Assembly (NCBI GenBank): GCA_009103225.1 | Contig: RHPI01000140.1 | Span: forward strand, 1-64,000 | Direction of reading: 5' to 3' | DNA from: Chlorokybus atmophyticus | Lineage: Eukaryota; Streptophyta; Chlorokybophyceae; Chlorokybales; Chlorokybaceae | Length of the DNA: 64,000 bases | Shown: positions 1-11,540 of the stretch, one piece after another | How the letters are laid out: each line of letters begins with the position of its first letter | How positions within the stretch are numbered: position 1 is the first letter of the stretch | The notes under the pieces: generated by a model | What the model was told of the DNA's origin: nothing | The model's input: the letters and a program-made list of their open reading frames with translations, nothing else | Database searches by the model: none | Position numbers and translations under genes: made by a program

Positions 1-46
1 CTTGCATGCCAGAGGCGGGAAACTTGGCCGCCAGTCACTGGCTCCG

Positions 47-68
47 TCGTACCATTATAATGGTACGA
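47..68. repeat. Perfect 22-bp palindrome
   Basis: The 22 bases read identically on both strands and are centred on TTATAA. The arms contain the GTACCATT word that recurs at about 138, 186, 196 and 230. Function is unknown; it could be part of a decayed inverted-repeat element. Confidence 0.7.
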
Positions 69-176
69 ACGAGCCATTGCACGTCTAGGGTGAGTCTCTG
101 GATATTTTTATATACATATATTCTGATTGAACCGTTTCAATGGTACGAAGATGCCTTTGCCAAAAGGTCTAGGCAA

Positions 177-212
177 TGTACAAAGGTACCATTGAAATGG
201 TACCTTTGTACA
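177..212. repeat. 17-bp perfect inverted repeat with 2-nt spacer
   Basis: Arms 177-193 and 196-212 are exact reverse complements, separated by GA. Each arm starts with TGTACAAAGG and includes GTACCATT. Transcribed RNA would form a 17-bp hairpin. The same GTACCATT word makes the palindrome at 47-68, so the two probably belong to one small repeat family. Confidence 0.75.
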
Positions 213-828
213 ATGGCAATGGCAGTTCGTACCATTGACAACTCTGGCAATGTCAGTCCCCCTGCGCATGAAAACACCATTGATAGCTCCGCCAAGCTAT
301 GCCCTTACAGGGGCGTGATGCCGAGGGTATGTGGCGTTTGGAAGATCGTTGGCGGCGCTGCCAGGGGCGTAGTGGGCATTGTGGTCGAGGTCCGGGATGA
401 ATTCCATGTTCGCACAGGGCGGGCAGGGTGCCGGAGGGGTGTCCTCGGTGTCAAACCCCACCAAGACTACCAAGGGCACATCCAATGACAACAGTGACTC
501 GGGCGATATCTTACAGGGCTCCCCCTCCGAGTGGGCAAAGGCACACCACAATACTGCCTCTAAGAAAATCCGACCCACCAGCAGCTGCGACCACGGCGAC
601 ATGATTGAAGGGACCAAACAAGACTGGCATAACCAAGGTGGGTTACGATGCACTGTCAATGCCACATGCTAGGGTTCTTTTATCTTGCACATGCACAGCC
701 TCAAGTATCTTGCACTTGACATACATTGTCAATACGACATGCACACCCTCATGCACAACCTCCAGTGTCATGCACATGAACAGCATGACCAATCTCGCAA
801 ATGCACAGCCTATTTCTACTTGCGGGAG

Positions 829-1252
829 CTCACAAGTCGCAAAAGAGAAGCTGCGGAGTCAAACGAACGGGTAATCTATGACCTAGTTTAATGTTTCCAG
901 CGGTAATTAAGCAGTATGCTTGCAGATTGCCATGTTGGTCAGAGTGAACCAAGAGCAGCGCGGCAGGCTGACTGTCTGCCTGGCGGAGTGCAACAAAGCG
1001 GAAGACGAGGTAAGCGTGTGTATGCTGATGGGCTAGTCCTCTGGCAGCACGCCACTCTTACAGCATTACCAAATGCAGGTGGTCACTCTCAAAGCGACCA
1101 TCAAGCGCATGCGCGTGCACGGCGAGGCGCTGACATTCAAGCTGAAGGACGAAGTAGCCGCTGTACTGTCAGCGAGCGAGGCAGCGGATGAAGATGACTC
1201 CGGCGTTGAAGCAGAAGACTCGTCGGAGGAGGAACAGGAGGAGGGGGTTTGA
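829..1252 (+). CDS. 3' exons of an unidentified acidic-tailed protein
   Basis: Three exons join in frame: 829-870 (start uncertain; 809 is also possible), 926-1009 and 1064-1252, with stop TGA at 1250-1252. Introns of 55 and 54 nt have GT-AG ends (GTAATC, GTAAGC donors). The product is rich in Lys, Arg and Glu, compatible with a coiled coil, and ends in a strongly acidic tail of Asp, Glu and Ser. No family is recognised. Upstream exons are not identifiable; they may lie outside the window or have been displaced by repeats. A TGTAA signal 105 nt after the stop supports a real gene end. Phase-0 splicing throughout and the conserved-looking basic helix (VVTLKATIKRMRV) argue against chance. Confidence 0.55.
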
Positions 1253-1356
1253 GGAGGAGTTCTGAGGCAGGCACCACGGGTTGACAAGCTGCGCATGAGT
1301 CAAGCAGCTAGACTCAATATTATAGGATAGTTTCATGCGCAAGTCGGCTGCTCAGT

Positions 1357-1361
1357 TGTAA
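1357..1361 (+). terminator. TGTAA poly(A) signal
   Basis: TGTAA lies 105 nt after the stop codon of the preceding gene fragment. This pentamer is the usual near-upstream polyadenylation signal of chlorophyte algae; four other genes in the window have it at similar distances. Confidence 0.45.
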
Positions 1362-2400
1362 GTGGACATACTCTCACCACTGCCCGTACATTGTATATAT
1401 TGTGGGCTTTTAGGTGCAAGACCAAACAATCAGTCCAAGGTTTGTACAAGCTGCATGGCATGTTAGTGTTGGCTTACGGCAAGAATTGCCAACTTTTGTC
1501 AAATGGCAAGGGTCACATATTAACAGCAGTGCAACGGCAAAGAAACTGCCGGCTATTGCTGTCAGCTGTCCGTAACTACCGGTCAACGGCCGTCTGTGCA
1601 CATCGACCAAAGGGTAACTGGTTGACAACTTTCGGCCGGTTAGTGCCACTGACAACCACTTTCGGCCCGCGGCCGTCTACGTCAGTCCACTTAAGCCAAC
1701 GGCAAACCCAACAGTCCAAAAGTAATATTTCAGGCAGGCTCAGGCAGGCTCAGGCACCAGTCAGTCCCTCAGTCCTTAGTCAGTCACCGTGTAAAATTTG
1801 CGACGATCAAACCGTACAACGTGTGCAGTATGGTCATGAGGTGCGGTTCATGTTACGCGACCTGGTCCATTATCGTCCAACATGGAACCATATAATGCAA
1901 TGTGGTGCAACATCGTTTATACATGCTTAAACATCAAATGATATGCATTGATATCAACAACGTTGTGCAAAATCGTACATCATTGCAAAAGTGATGCACA
2001 ATACATGTCACACCACTGCGCAACAGTAACTGGACTTACCGGTTATCAACATTAATCCCCAAACACGGGCGTCATCTCTTCAGGGCGCGGCAAACGCGTC
2101 AACCGTAAATAGGCCCTGTTTGTCACACGTGACAACCCCATATACCACAGTCCAGGAGCAAAAGCTTCTTGCATGTGAACAACAGCAGTTGAATGTAGCG
2201 ATGCACCTTGAGACTTGCACTGTCATTGCGTACGCTAGCTGCAAAGGAAACACAGTTTTGTAGTACATTTTGCGTTGAAATGTTGATGTTTATTGTATTC
2301 GACGCATCCACATGAATTCTACCAAGTGATGAAATGTAACTTGTATACTACTCACATTACCTTTATTATATCCAAACCGCGTCACTGTTCCCAAAGACCC
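1362..2400. other. No gene recognised
   Basis: This stretch has short repeated words such as GGCAGGCTCA (about 1733-1758) and several GTCAACGG/CCGGTCAAC-type words between 1560 and 1680. Open frames on either strand do not resemble known proteins. Confidence 0.4.
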
Positions 2401-4547
2401 ATTGGCGATTGCAGGTAATAAGTTGGATTAAGGCTTGTAAATCCAGTTGTACAGTTCGGGCACATTCACTGCATTAAAAGTAATTTGTATTGGCACAATA
2501 GTATCTGCTGCAAAACGTTGTCGCACAATCATATTATTAAAGCCAGTATGTATTGTACATATGAACACAATATGGTTGCATCACTTGATAACTGCAATAA
2601 GTACTCCGAAGTGACCAGACACCAACCTAACGCATCTGCGGTCTCTGTTGAATTGGGTATACCAGAACGAATCATAAATTGAGTAAACAAAGGGTCTGAA
2701 GCACGACGCACTGAAACAGAGAGAACATGTTACCTACTTGATGGCCACCTCTGCGATGCACAAATATGGCATTGTTAATAAACCTGCGATGTGTCTTGGA
2801 CTTTGTGTCCACAAACCGCTGGCAGTTGCTTGTGGTCACCAACCAATACAACGCCAATTGTTTGTAGAAAATGTGGTCCATGAACTTGCTGTCAGCGCAG
2901 CATCACTAAGTCAAACAACCGCAATGTCATCATGGAAAACTCGTCAATAATAAATACTCGACCATGGTGTAGCAGCTGGTATGCATCATTTATAGCAGTT
3001 AAAAAATGGCGTTGCTGACCGTTGACAGGTATTGCGAAGTTGCAATGTACAACTGAAGCTGATGAGCTCAGCCGCAGAGCCGCAGCGCCAATGTTAGCAC
3101 TGAGTAAAACAGGTATCTCAGCAACGCGCAACTTGTGAGTGATGGATTTGGTCAAAAATGTTATGCCTGCTCCTGGACAACTAGATATTACATGTAGACC
3201 AACCGGTGCTGCAATAATACCACTTGCGGTCCGTTTTTGCTGGTTCGCCTACTGATAAATTGTTCACAAATGCAAACTCCGCAACATTCAATGTACCTTG
3301 AAACATAGGAGGTGATACATCTTAGTTCGTTGTCACAGTTGAAGTTGGAGATGCAGGATTGGATGATGTTGCTGTTGGATACTGCGTGGTAGGTTCGAGT
3401 GCAGTTTGGTTGTCTACTGGACCAGCAGCAGCCATAGACAAGGCATCGATTGCATAACCAGTGGTCTGCACCATGGCGTTCATCATATGGTAAATCTTAA
3501 CATCATTATATAGATGACGTTCAGCATAGCGCGTGACGTGGGTCAACAAATTGCGGTTGGTGTTGTTAATGAAACCCCGCAACACACATTCTTCATGGTA
3601 AGTGCGTGATTGGTTGTTTAAAGAAATCAACTAAAGTTCTGAACGAAAAGTAACCCGCTGAAGAAGTAAATTTGAACAAAACCCCTCAATGTTGTGTACG
3701 GGATGGTAATCCGTAAATTTGATAATGCACGAGACAGCTAACTCATAAACGAATGCATTCAATCTGTCTCTTGAAGTACGCACAGTGTTATGTGGAACAA
3801 TGTGTCCATCTCGGTGCATGTACTGTCGAAAGTAGTTGTACATTGTTACTCTTTCCACCTCATCGAGCCTAACACAATAACAATGAATGGGATGCACAAT
3901 TACTGTCCGTGCACAGCTGTTCACTACGCGGAAACGATTATTAAGCAAACGCGTGTTAAGATATGTTACATTGGACGTCCATTGCATGATGGGGATATCC
4001 ATACGTATAAAAGTAGCTTCAGCTGGAGCAATGGGTTTGGACAAGTATATTGTGTTTAACATGTGCAATTAGGTGATAGTCAATCCTTGCAAACTGAGTG
4101 CATTGTCGTTTAATGTAATTATCGACAATGCCACAAGGTTCCATTTTGGTTGTATGTTTGGTTGTACTAAATACTTGCTCTAATGACTGTCAGTGACTTG
4201 CAACACATTGCAATGAGCACCCCACAACAGTAACAGCACTGGATGTTTGGGAACAACATTGCGGTCACAGGTGCGTGGTCTATAATAGTCGTACCTGCGC
4301 GTTTCTGTGTTGAACTAAGGTCGACAATTTGCTTGTACGGGATACGGAAAGACCATGTCGCACTTGTAGTGAAATGCTTTGCATCCATTGCCAACATTAA
4401 AACACTTGTGCATTTGCTTGCGTAAAACATATGCATAAAGGACTCGCAATTTAAAATCAGTTGGTACAATCATTTGCTGATTGCATAGTCAAAATCTTCG
4501 GGGATAAACGCAGTGATTTCATTGCAAACTCGTTGAATATCATTTGG
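2401..4547 (-). pseudogene. Helitron RepHel remnant, C-terminal part (helicase)
   Basis: This is the decayed downstream half of a rolling-circle Helitron protein read on the minus strand. Around 2892-3200 a PIF1-type helicase is visible. Its Walker A region reads PGAGITFL, where the catalytic Lys of GxGKT is lost. It is followed by an LSANIGAAALRL helix and the Walker B box FIIDEFSMM. Positions 3631-4068 match the linker between Rep and helicase (KPIAPAEATF, then a valine-rich strand). The piece next to the insertion (about 4475-4547) reads NDIQRVCNEITAFIPEDFDY, which in Helitrons follows the HUH motif. The reading frame has many stops and shifts. The N-terminal half lies at 10,021-11,540, displaced by the copia insertion. 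Confidence 0.75.
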
Positions 4548-4883
4548 TGTTAAAGGTATTTTATTAGGCGCCTTAGCTAAACTTCTACGATCATCTTCAC
4601 CTTGGGAGTTACGGTTACTTGTCGCTATGGGAGTTATAGTCCACCATGGTCAATATTGACTTTGACCTTTTACTTTGACTTCAACTATGACCATTAACTT
4701 TGACTTTGACCATTGACTAATATTGACTAGTGTTGACTTTAACTAGCGTTGACTAGCTTTGACCAGCACTCACTAGTGTACTATATAAGATACTGTATGT
4801 TGTGCAATACAGTAAGGTCCACTCTGCTCTATTGTCATTGCCACACTTGTGCTTGTCATTGTTGCTACTATACAATCTCAACA
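4548..4883 (+). repeat. 5' LTR of copia family A
   Basis: The LTR starts TGTTAAAGGTA and ends CTCAACA. It contains GGGAGTTA words, a block of repeated TTGAC motifs, and TATATAAG at about 4781. It is followed by GGTTACGTGCCCAC, a probable primer-binding site (family B has GGTTATGGGCCCA at the equivalent place). Confidence 0.8.
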
Positions 4884-4974
4884 GGTTACGTGCCCACACT
4901 AGCGCTAGCATAGCCAGTACAAGTTTGTGTAGCTTGGGAAGGCGCCGTCTTCGTTGTATGCTAGAAAAGGAAGT

Positions 4975-5699
4975 ATGGCAACCAGCTATGACAAGGTCAA
5001 CATCGAGCTGCTGAACCTCGGCAACTATGGGACATGCAGCATGCGGATGCTACTCATGCACAAAGATCTATGGTCGGCGGTGGATCTCATAGAGCGCCTC
5101 CTTGACAAAAGACGCACCCACAAAGAAGAAGTCCGATCAGGAACTTGCGTCGATAGGATTGAATGTGGTACAGCATCACTTAGCGCTTGTTGCACGTTGC
5201 AAGTCTGCTAGAGAATTGTGGCAAAAGTTCTCTAAGGTTTATAAGGCTAAGAACAATGCTAGGAAGTTGCAGTTGACGAAGCAGATAAATGCTTTGATAA
5301 AGGATGTTTTGACCCTGTCATCAAGTTCATCATCTCACGAGCCAGGCAGCTGTGGGACGACTTGCCATTGAATATGAAATGAAGGAGGTGGAGGTGGTCT
5401 GGGTCATCTTTGCTAGCTTGCCCAAGGAGTTCGAGATGACTGACACCATCATGGAGTCAACCAGTGAGGAGCTCACCCTCGAGACCATCACCCCACGCAT
5501 ACTTCAAGTTGAGCAACGCGCATCCACTTCACGTCAGGACGAGGCTGAAGCTGTGGCATTTGCGGCACAATCCAATCCACGTATCAACAACAAAAACGGT
5601 GGTGGGAAGTTGAAGACGCGTACCTGCCACTATTGCGACAAGAAGGGACACCTGAAGAAGGACTGCCGAAAGTTAAAGCGCGATCAGCAACAGAAATAA
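4975..5699 (+). pseudogene. copia family A gag (frameshifted)
   Basis: ATG at 4975 begins a copia-type Gag (MATSYDKVNIELL). Three frames must be joined to cover it. The middle part has the helix typical of copia Gag (SARELWQKFSKVYKAKNNAR). The C-terminal part ends in a CCHC zinc knuckle, CHYCDKKGHLKKDC, around 5623-5664, followed by a basic tail and a stop at 5697-5699. Gag forms the virus-like particle of the retrotransposon. The shifts make it nonfunctional. Confidence 0.8.
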
Positions 5700-8600
5700 A
5701 TTTCTGATCGGCAAGCTGTAGCACTTGCTGCTGGCACCACTGCTATTGAGAGCGCTTGGTTGCTCGATTTTGCGCGCACACAGCATATGACCCCACACAG
5801 ACATGATATCCACGAATATCATGGTCTGAGCGATGCTGCTGGTGTGAAAGTGAGCTTTAGCAACAAGCTGCACTTGCAAGCTGCAGGAGTGGGCACCATT
5901 ATCATATACCATGTGGTGGCGGGCGCTACACACGAAATGGCCCTGAAGGAGGTGATCCACGTGCCAGGATTAGCTTCAAGCCTGTTGTTCGCTCGAAGAG
6001 CTACAAGCGCAGGCGCCAAAGTTGACTTCACTGCTTAAACGTGGCAAGTTAAGGTGAACAACATTGTTGTTGTGGAGGGCACATTGCGACAGAGCTTGTA
6101 CTGCATCATACTGGATCGCCAAGATGCGTTGTCTGCGACAGTCACTGCATCGGACACAGCTCATTATTGGCACCAAAGACTTGGACATTTTGGATGGGAC
6201 AACCTAGCACCGAAGACTGGTAGCGGAGGATATGGCGGAAGGGATCAACATAAAAGCGGAGGACATGAAGGCAGTGCAAGTTGATATACACGAGACGTGC
6301 GTGCTGAGCAACATGCCTAGGCAGCCTTTTCCTACCTCTTCTCGCATCAGTACAGCACACTTGCAGCTCGTGCACATGGATGTGTGCGGTCCCATGCCAG
6401 CGTCCACAGGACGGAGTTGGTACGTTGCCACTTTCTTAGATGACTTCAGCAAACTGTATGCTATCATTCCAGTTGCTGCGAAGTCGGATGTTGCTGCTAT
6501 GGTCAAGAGGACACTCACTCAGCTAGCTACACTAGCAAAGACAAAGTTGTTGGCGTTGAGAAGTGATCGAGGCTTTGAGTACCTCAACCACACCTTGAAC
6601 AACTACCTGGATGAGCACGTCATCAAGCATGAGACTGCTGCACCCTACACCCCTGAGCAAAACGGTGCTGCAGAGCGTCTTAATTGCACGCTTGTGGAGC
6701 GCGTGCGTGCCATGCTTACAAACGCAAAGCTGGACAAAGCTTTGTGGGCTGAGGCGTTTATTATGGCCAACTACATTCGCAATAGGTCACCTACAAGCAA
6801 CAAAGTCAAGACCACGTGGAAGTTGTTCAACGGTGAGAAGCCTGATGTGCCGCACATGCGTGTGTTTGGAGCCAAGGCGTATCCACACATCCCCAAGCTA
6901 TCGAGGACAAAGCTTGAGAATGTGAGGGAGACAGGCATCTTCGTGGGGTACGAGCCAAACTCCAAGGCATACATGATCTTGCTTGAGGATAGCAAGATGA
7001 TCGTGGTTCGAAGGGATGTTGTCTTCAACGAGAAGATGGTGGCGACTTCACCAACAACACCTTCTGCAACCATGGGCATTGACATTGCTGATGAGCCAGA
7101 TGTCATCACCGCACCACTAGGTAATGTGGAGATTGCTGTCGATTCGCCACATCTTGAGGAGGACAAGATTGCACATGTGGATGAGCAGGAGAGGCGCTAC
7201 CCTGTGAGAAACAGAGCGCCACTACAATTTTACCAAAGGTTTCAGGCCATGAGTGCAAAAACCACTGAAGAGAAGGAGCCAAGCACCTACCATGAGGTCA
7301 TTACAGCTTCAAATGCAGAGTTGTGGTGTAAGGCCATGGATGACGAGATTGCTTCGCTTCACGCCAACAAGACTTGGGCAATTGAGCATGTTCCACAAGG
7401 TGTGAAGCCTATACCTGTCAAGTCGGTGTTCAAGATCAAGCATGACGGCAAGGGCAACATTGAGCGCAATAAGGCGCGACTTGTGGCAAAGGGATTCCTT
7501 CAACAGGACGGAGTTGACCACAAGGAGGTATTTGCACCAGCCAGCAAGCACACAACTTTTAGAGCATTACTCGCCAAGGTTGCTGTGGAGGACTTGGAGC
7601 TGCATCACCTAGATGTGAAGACTGCCTTCCTCTATGGAGAGTTGGAGGAACAAATCTTCGTGCAGCAACCTTAAGGGTACAAAGAGGGAGACACAGGCAA
7701 GGCATGCTTGTTATATAAGGCTTTGTATGGGCTTACACAGGCACCACGTGTCTGGCACATTTGACTCAGCAAAGAGCTGGAGAAGATGGGCGTACAACAG
7801 TCTGCAGCAGACCCCGGGCTCTTTATCAGTGAAGACGAACAAGTCTGGTTACTTGTGTATGTTGACGACATTATCCTGGCATCTGTGGATATTGCTGCAA
7901 TGACCTGAATCAAGATGACACTGCAATCTGCGTTCGCGATTCGCGATCTTGGAGATGCACACTTGTTCCTCGGTATAGTCATCACCAGGAACAGAGATGC
8001 AAAGACCATCAAGATCATAAAGAAGCAGATGGTGCTGGACTGACTCAAGAAGTTCAAGGTATAGGATGCAAAGGGCAAGGCAACACCACTGAGCGTGGGA
8101 GTACAGCTACTGTAGGCACGGGACACTACTTTTGTTCTCGACAAGACTGTCACCCCTACGATGAGCCAGTAGGAAGTCTCATCTACTTGTCCATTGCTAC
8201 AAGACCTGACATCGCGCAAGCCGTGGAAGTCTTGGCGAGGTACATGTCAGCACCCATCATGAAGCACTAGAAGGCGGCAAAAGGAGTTCTTTGCTACCTT
8301 GGCAGCACTGCGAACATGGGTATCATCTTTGAAAAGACGAAAGACATCACATTACATGGCTACTGTGATGCAGACTATGCTGGAGACCTCGACACGAGGA
8401 GGTCTACCACAGGTTACACTTTCTTGATGGGAGGAGGCGTCGTCAATTGGAACAGTTGATTACAACCAACTGTTGCTGCATCCACTACTGAGGCCAAGTA
8501 TATTTGCGGTGAAGGAAGCATTGTGGCTTCGCAAGTTGATCATCGACCTTGGGCATGCAGCGAGCTGTGTCACCATTTTATGTGACAATCAAGGAGCACT

Positions 8601-8790
8601 CACGTTTAGCATGCACCCCATCACATCCGCCAGGTCGAAGCATACTGACATGATGCACCATTTGGTGAGAGAGAGAGTTGCACGTGGGGAAGTGGAGTTC
8701 AAGTACTGCAGCACTGAGGACATGCTCGCTGACTGCATGACAAAACCACTACCACCAACCAAGTTCCATACATGCTGCATGGAGCTATGA
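5700..8790 (+). pseudogene. copia family A pol (protease-integrase-RT-RNase H)
   Basis: The protease reads LLDFARTQHM at about 5761-5790, so the DSG catalytic box is lost. The GAG-pre-integrase motif AHYWHQRLGHFGWDNL is at about 6160-6210. A long open frame, 6232-7674, carries the integrase core (LVHMDVCGP ... SDRGFEY ... TPEQNGAAERLN) and the start of reverse transcriptase (NKARLVAKGFLQQDGVD). An in-frame TAA interrupts RT at 7672. RT resumes with the YVDDI active site near 7858-7872. The RNase H core GYCDADYAGD lies near 8359-8388 and is followed by stops. The order integrase before RT is diagnostic of Ty1/copia. Confidence 0.85.
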
Positions 8791-8818
8791 GTTGAAGGTT
8801 AAGTTGGTCGCGTGCAAG

Positions 8819-9147
8819 TGTTAAAGGTACCTATGTAGGTGGCGCTTTAGCTAAACTTCTACGATCAACTTTCTTCGGGAGTTACGGGAGTTATAGTCAA
8901 CGGCCGTTATGGGAGTTACGGGAGTTACAGTCAACCCGAGTCAACGTTGACTTTGACTTTGACCATTGACTTTGACTTTGACTAATGTTGACTAGTGTTG
9001 ACTTTGACTAGAGTTGACTAGTGTTGACTAGCACTCACTAGTGTACTATATAAGACACTGTCTGTTGCGTAATACAGTAAGATCTGCTCTTCACTTGTTG
9101 GCGCCACATTTGTGCGTGTGCATTGTTGCTATTGTGCAATCTCTCAA
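8819..9147 (+). repeat. 3' LTR of copia family A
   Basis: It begins TGTTAAAGGTACC directly after the RNase H end and matches the 5' LTR. It contains eleven TTGAC words between 8947 and 9029, followed by a TATA box CTATATAAG at about 9047. Its outer end has drifted (CTCTCAA in place of CTCAACA). Confidence 0.8.
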
Positions 9148-9217
9148 TACCACCAACCAAGTTCCAAACTTGTTGCTTGGGGCTCGGAGTTGAAAGCTAA
9201 AGATTCTCGTGTGGGAG

Positions 9218-10020
9218 TGTTAAAGGTACTTTGTTAGGCGTCTTAGCTAAACTTCTACGATCATCTTCACCTTGGGAGTTACGGTCAGTTGTCGTTATTG
9301 GAGTTACAGTCCACTATGGTCAATGTGGACTTTGACCTTGGACTTTAACTTTAACCGTTAACCAATGTTGACTAGTGTTGACTTTGACTAGCGTTGACTA
9401 GTGTTGACTAGCACTCACTAGTGTACTATATAACTCACACGAACTATGTGCAACATACACCTCATGCTGGGGGGTCGCTGTGGGTCCATAGATCGGTGGC
9501 TATGCTCAGCACCCAAGTGCATTACAATACAAACGTACGTAAGTGTATAAATACAGGCTGCTCACAAGTCTGCATCACGGTGCTAGGCTACAACTATGGG
9601 AACTATTTCTTCACATCCGGTGCAAAAGTCACGCGCTTTTGGGGTCTTCTTGACTTGGTGACGGCGCCATTGCTGCTGATGCAGAGGTTGAAGCCTAAGA
9701 AGCCTGTACACTTGCAAAGTAAACCACACTCGCCACCCACGCCAAGGATGGCGCCGCCGTGCTAGGGTTTCAAGCGACTAGGTAAGAAGCTTGAGACTCA
9801 CAACTCACGCCAGGTGAGTGCTTGTGCCCCCAAGTGCCCCAGGCACTAGGGGCACAAAAGTCTCGTAACTCATTAACGAGGTCTCGAGTTCATGGGCGCG
9901 CATTTCATGCGCTTCATAAACTCATATAAGATAGCATATGTTGTGCAATACAGTAAGATCCACGCTGCTCTATTGTCAAAGCCCACTTGTGCTTGTTATT
10001 GTTGCTACTGTGCAACCTCA
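9218..10020 (+). repeat. Additional family A LTR, split by a short retroelement
   Basis: A further LTR begins TGTTAAAGGTAC at 9218, preceded by about 70 bp of internal 3' sequence that is also found before the LTR at 8819. It is cut at its TATA box by the element at 9434-9923 and resumes at 9924 (ATATAAGATAGC) to about 10,020, where Helitron sequence restarts. Confidence 0.75.
9434..9923 (-). mobile_element. Short non-autonomous element sharing ends with the DIRS-like element
   Basis: On the minus strand it starts GAGTTTATGAAGCGC and ends GTTCGTGTGAG. It is flanked by a 6-bp duplication ATATAA (9428-9433 and 9924-9929), matching the intact LTR sequence. Similar copies lie at 18,803 and 39,558. 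The long element at 32,806-37,328 has the same two ends. It encodes no protein. Confidence 0.75.
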
Positions 10021-11540
10021 AAATCGGGGTGTAACCACAACATAACATGTACATGCAAAGATCCACGATGTTGTGTTTCATACCTAATCACATAGTGCAT
10101 CACACGTCAAGAATATCCTTTTGCATGCTATATTCCTCAAAGAAGGTGCTGAATCGATGATGAAACAAACGTGCGCACTCCACAGGGGCATCATAATGAT
10201 CGCGCCAACTGAGTTGCGTGGAGACGTTGTGGAGAACATTCTGCAAATCAATGATTTTGGAGGATTTGGAATTAGACACTTCATTTGCAGTCATGGTGAC
10301 AAAGAGATGAGGCATACCCCAATGTTCAACCAAACACAGCAGCTCACTCAACTTTTGGCGATACCAACTCGGAGCTCTAATGATGTCACTAAGGACACAA
10401 AATCCGTGTTTGATGGCATCGTTAATTGTGGCAGTAGGTTGTTATTTGAGGATCTTGTCAATAGCATCCACAGCAACTTCGTGGCACTTTCAGACTGTGA
10501 GCAGTGATCGACGCATTTGGTACATCAACAGCAAATAAGGCTTGTGCAATGTGAAAACTAAGAACGAATGTGTGAGACGAAACTTGACATAATATGACAG
10601 TCTGCTGTACACATTACCATTAAAGAACCTACGATTGTGCGGAAACAATATGGCAAATAGAGCAGACTCACTAGTTAAACCAGGGATGTTGTACGCACCA
10701 TGTATATCCATGTGTATCAAAAGAGGAACACAAGGCTCATGCTGCGACATATGTCCAATGCGCAACATGGTGTCCATTATGACTTCGATTGTGCTGCACG
10801 AAAGAAGTGGCAATAAAGTGGTTAAAACGTATGTGTATGCTGATTCATTAGCAATGTTCAAAGGATTACAATTATGTGCTCGAGACACAATGCTACAACT
10901 AGTAGAGTAACCAACATTGACAATGCCATTCAAACCAAATGGTTGTTGTCTGCCAAGGTCTGATATGTAATAAGAGAGTGTTGAACGATAATAGCTCGCT
11001 CAACAACTACAGCAACAAGGTGGCATGTTGGCTTTGCTGTGTAAAATTATCCCAAGTAATAAACGGACCATTAATCATAGTTAACTACTGAAATTGGTCA
11101 GAAGTAAAACTGTACGAGTTGTATAAGTCGCGAAGCACCATGGACGTGTTGATAAGGCACAACATCTGCACTGCCATGGGATGTGCCTCCAACAACTGTG
11201 ACAGTACACTGCGCTGTGTAACATAATGTAACTGGAACGCTTCGACCCATGACTACATCAATGGCGTTGGTAGTGATGACTATTACACTTGGTACTAGGG
11301 ACATGAAAAAATTAGCCAAATCATATGGTGCGATAGTGGATACAAATAGTCGATACATCGGACAATAAATAGCAGCAAGATAGTTAAACTGTACATGCCG
11401 CACATAGAACAACATTGCATTTGCATGACAACCTTACATTGTGCATCTTGCCCTTTGGAGAGCATATCATTGCAGTTGTCCCACAAGTTGCAATACTGGG
11501 ACAAATCGCAGTGTTGCTCGTGAGTCATGGCGGATGACAT
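10021..11540 (-). pseudogene. Helitron RepHel remnant, N-terminal part (Rep)
   Basis: The minus strand from about 10,933 to 10,021 encodes a decayed Helitron-like N domain followed by the Rep endonuclease. Visible pieces are LFAILFPHNRRFF ... YVKFRLTHSFLVF, then EHWGMPHLFVTMTANE, PVECARLFHHRFSTFF, and next to the insertion junction RYETQHRGSLHVHVMLWLH. The last contains the two-histidine HUH metal-binding motif (HVH). Rep nicks and joins DNA in rolling-circle transposition. Stops interrupt it several times. Minus-strand frames up to 11,540 have Cys/His-rich pieces that may be the zinc-finger start. The helicase half is at 2401-4547. Confidence 0.75.

Larger units (their letters stand above)
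1..828. other. No gene recognised; hairpin-containing stretch
   Basis: I see no supported coding region here. The first 250 bases hold several copies of the motif GTACCATT in both orientations, forming two hairpins listed separately. The stretch from about 690 to 800 is rich in TGCACATG-like words and may be an intron of the gene whose last exons follow. Open frames present resemble no protein family I know. Confidence 0.4.
4548..10020 (+). mobile_element. Ty1/copia element, family A, plus a partial second copy
   Basis: The order is 5' LTR, gag, protease, integrase, reverse transcriptase and RNase H, 3' LTR, then about 70 bp of the 3' internal end and a further LTR. This looks like a tandem array reduced by unequal recombination. 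The insertion splits the Helitron Rep gene exactly between its HUH box and the following segment. Multiple in-frame stops and shifts show that it is dead. A target-site duplication could not be resolved because the outer end of the last LTR has diverged. Confidence 0.85.
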
